The position numbers and the translations under genes are program-made. Under the pieces are notes generated by a model that was given only the letters and a program-made list of their open reading frames with translations, had not been told where the DNA came from and ran no database searches. Of a DNA stretch of 64,000 nt, positions 63,702-64,000 are shown piece after piece; positions within the stretch are counted from its first letter, which is position 1, and every line of letters starts with the position of its first letter. Source of the stretch: Megalobrama amblycephala (taxonomy: Eukaryota > Chordata > Actinopteri > Cypriniformes > Xenocyprididae); contig NC_063051.1 of assembly GCF_018812025.1 (NCBI RefSeq), positions 7,358,396-7,422,395 of the forward strand, written 5' to 3'.

Positions 63702-64000
63702 TTAAAGGATTAGTTCACTTCGAAATTCAAATTTCTTGGTAATTTACTCACCCCCATGCCATCCAAGATGTTTATGTCTTTCTTTCTTCAGTCAAAAAGA
63801 AATTAAGGTTTTTGAGGAAAACATTCCAGGCTTTTTCTTTCAATATGGCTTCAAAGGGCTCTACACGATCCCAGCCGAGGAATAAGGATCTTATCTAACG
63901 AAACGATCGGTCACTTTCTAAAAAAAAAAAATATATATATATTTTTTAAACACAAATGCTCATCTTGCACATGCGCCACGCATGATGTAATCACGTTGGA
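63702..64000 (+). repeat. Cyprinid repeat, left part, cut by the window end
   Basis: It begins ttaaaggattagttcacttc and follows the same order as 2612-2793 and 26451 onward: ccatgccatccaagatgttt, tcaaaaagaaattaagg, acattccagg. It ends at 64000 within 'gtaatcacgttgga', precisely the target sequence that the hAT element at 2794 interrupted. Confidence 0.85.

Overview
The window looks like nuclear DNA of a teleost fish, most likely a cyprinid (carp, goldfish or Danio type). Three things point this way: split exons of a vertebrate neuropeptide-like gene, several Tc1/mariner, hAT and piggyBac relics, and dense short inverted-repeat elements (the 'ggatagttcacccaaaaatg' type) that I know from cyprinid genomes. 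Nothing here looks bacterial or viral. The species cannot be fixed from the sequence alone.

Gene content. One protein-coding gene is convincingly present: the 3' part of tafa2 (fam19a2), on the + strand. Its visible coding exons are 1-63 (end of the signal-peptide exon), 25327-25476, 28881-29005 and 35273-35284, followed by a probable 3' UTR to about 36,025. All splice sites are GT/AG, the phases (1, 1, 0) join without a break, and the ten cysteines have exactly the TAFA spacing. The start codon and first residues lie upstream of base 1. Introns are about 25.3, 3.4 and 6.3 kb. I found no second cellular gene in the 28 kb downstream of tafa2.

Layout. Intron 1 (64-25,326) holds a Tc1 relic (about 148-600), an inverted-repeat MITE (2157-2607), a repeat split by a hAT element with target duplication (2612-4130), a tRNA-derived SINE (4264-4423), a 119-bp GATA array, a duplicated 410-bp module (9124-10114), a 59-bp-arm palindrome (12084-12229), a 1058-bp hAT element with a perfect 8-bp target duplication (14135-15192), an 824-bp piggyBac relic between TTAA sites (16306-17129) and a 'gcgagttataaagtcagaatt'-like satellite (18167-18669). 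Intron 2 contains a TTAA-flanked element and a near-perfect foldback element (26451-27243). Intron 3 contains a duplicated AT-rich block, a hAT-like MITE, a decayed Tc1 element in antisense (31193-32727) and a tRNA-like SINE head. The downstream desert holds further MITEs, an internally deleted Tc1 element (44208-45049), two very similar 750-bp elements 6.5 kb apart (47863-48610 and 54357-55112), a second foldback element (51170-51943) and a nearly full-length but inactivated DD34E Tc1 element (60896-62475). Between these lie single-copy stretches of balanced composition, some of which are candidate conserved regulatory elements.

How the parts relate. tafa2 would encode a small secreted, cysteine-rich neural chemokine-like protein. 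The transposon relics are passengers, but those in introns 1-3 are transcribed in the tafa2 pre-mRNA, and the intronic foldback could form long double-stranded RNA. I looked for an undescribed multi-gene system and did not see one. The points most worth a second look are the nested insertions with an empty-site comparator, the foldback element, the repeated short ORF in a TTAA-flanked family, and the unexplained single-copy blocks.
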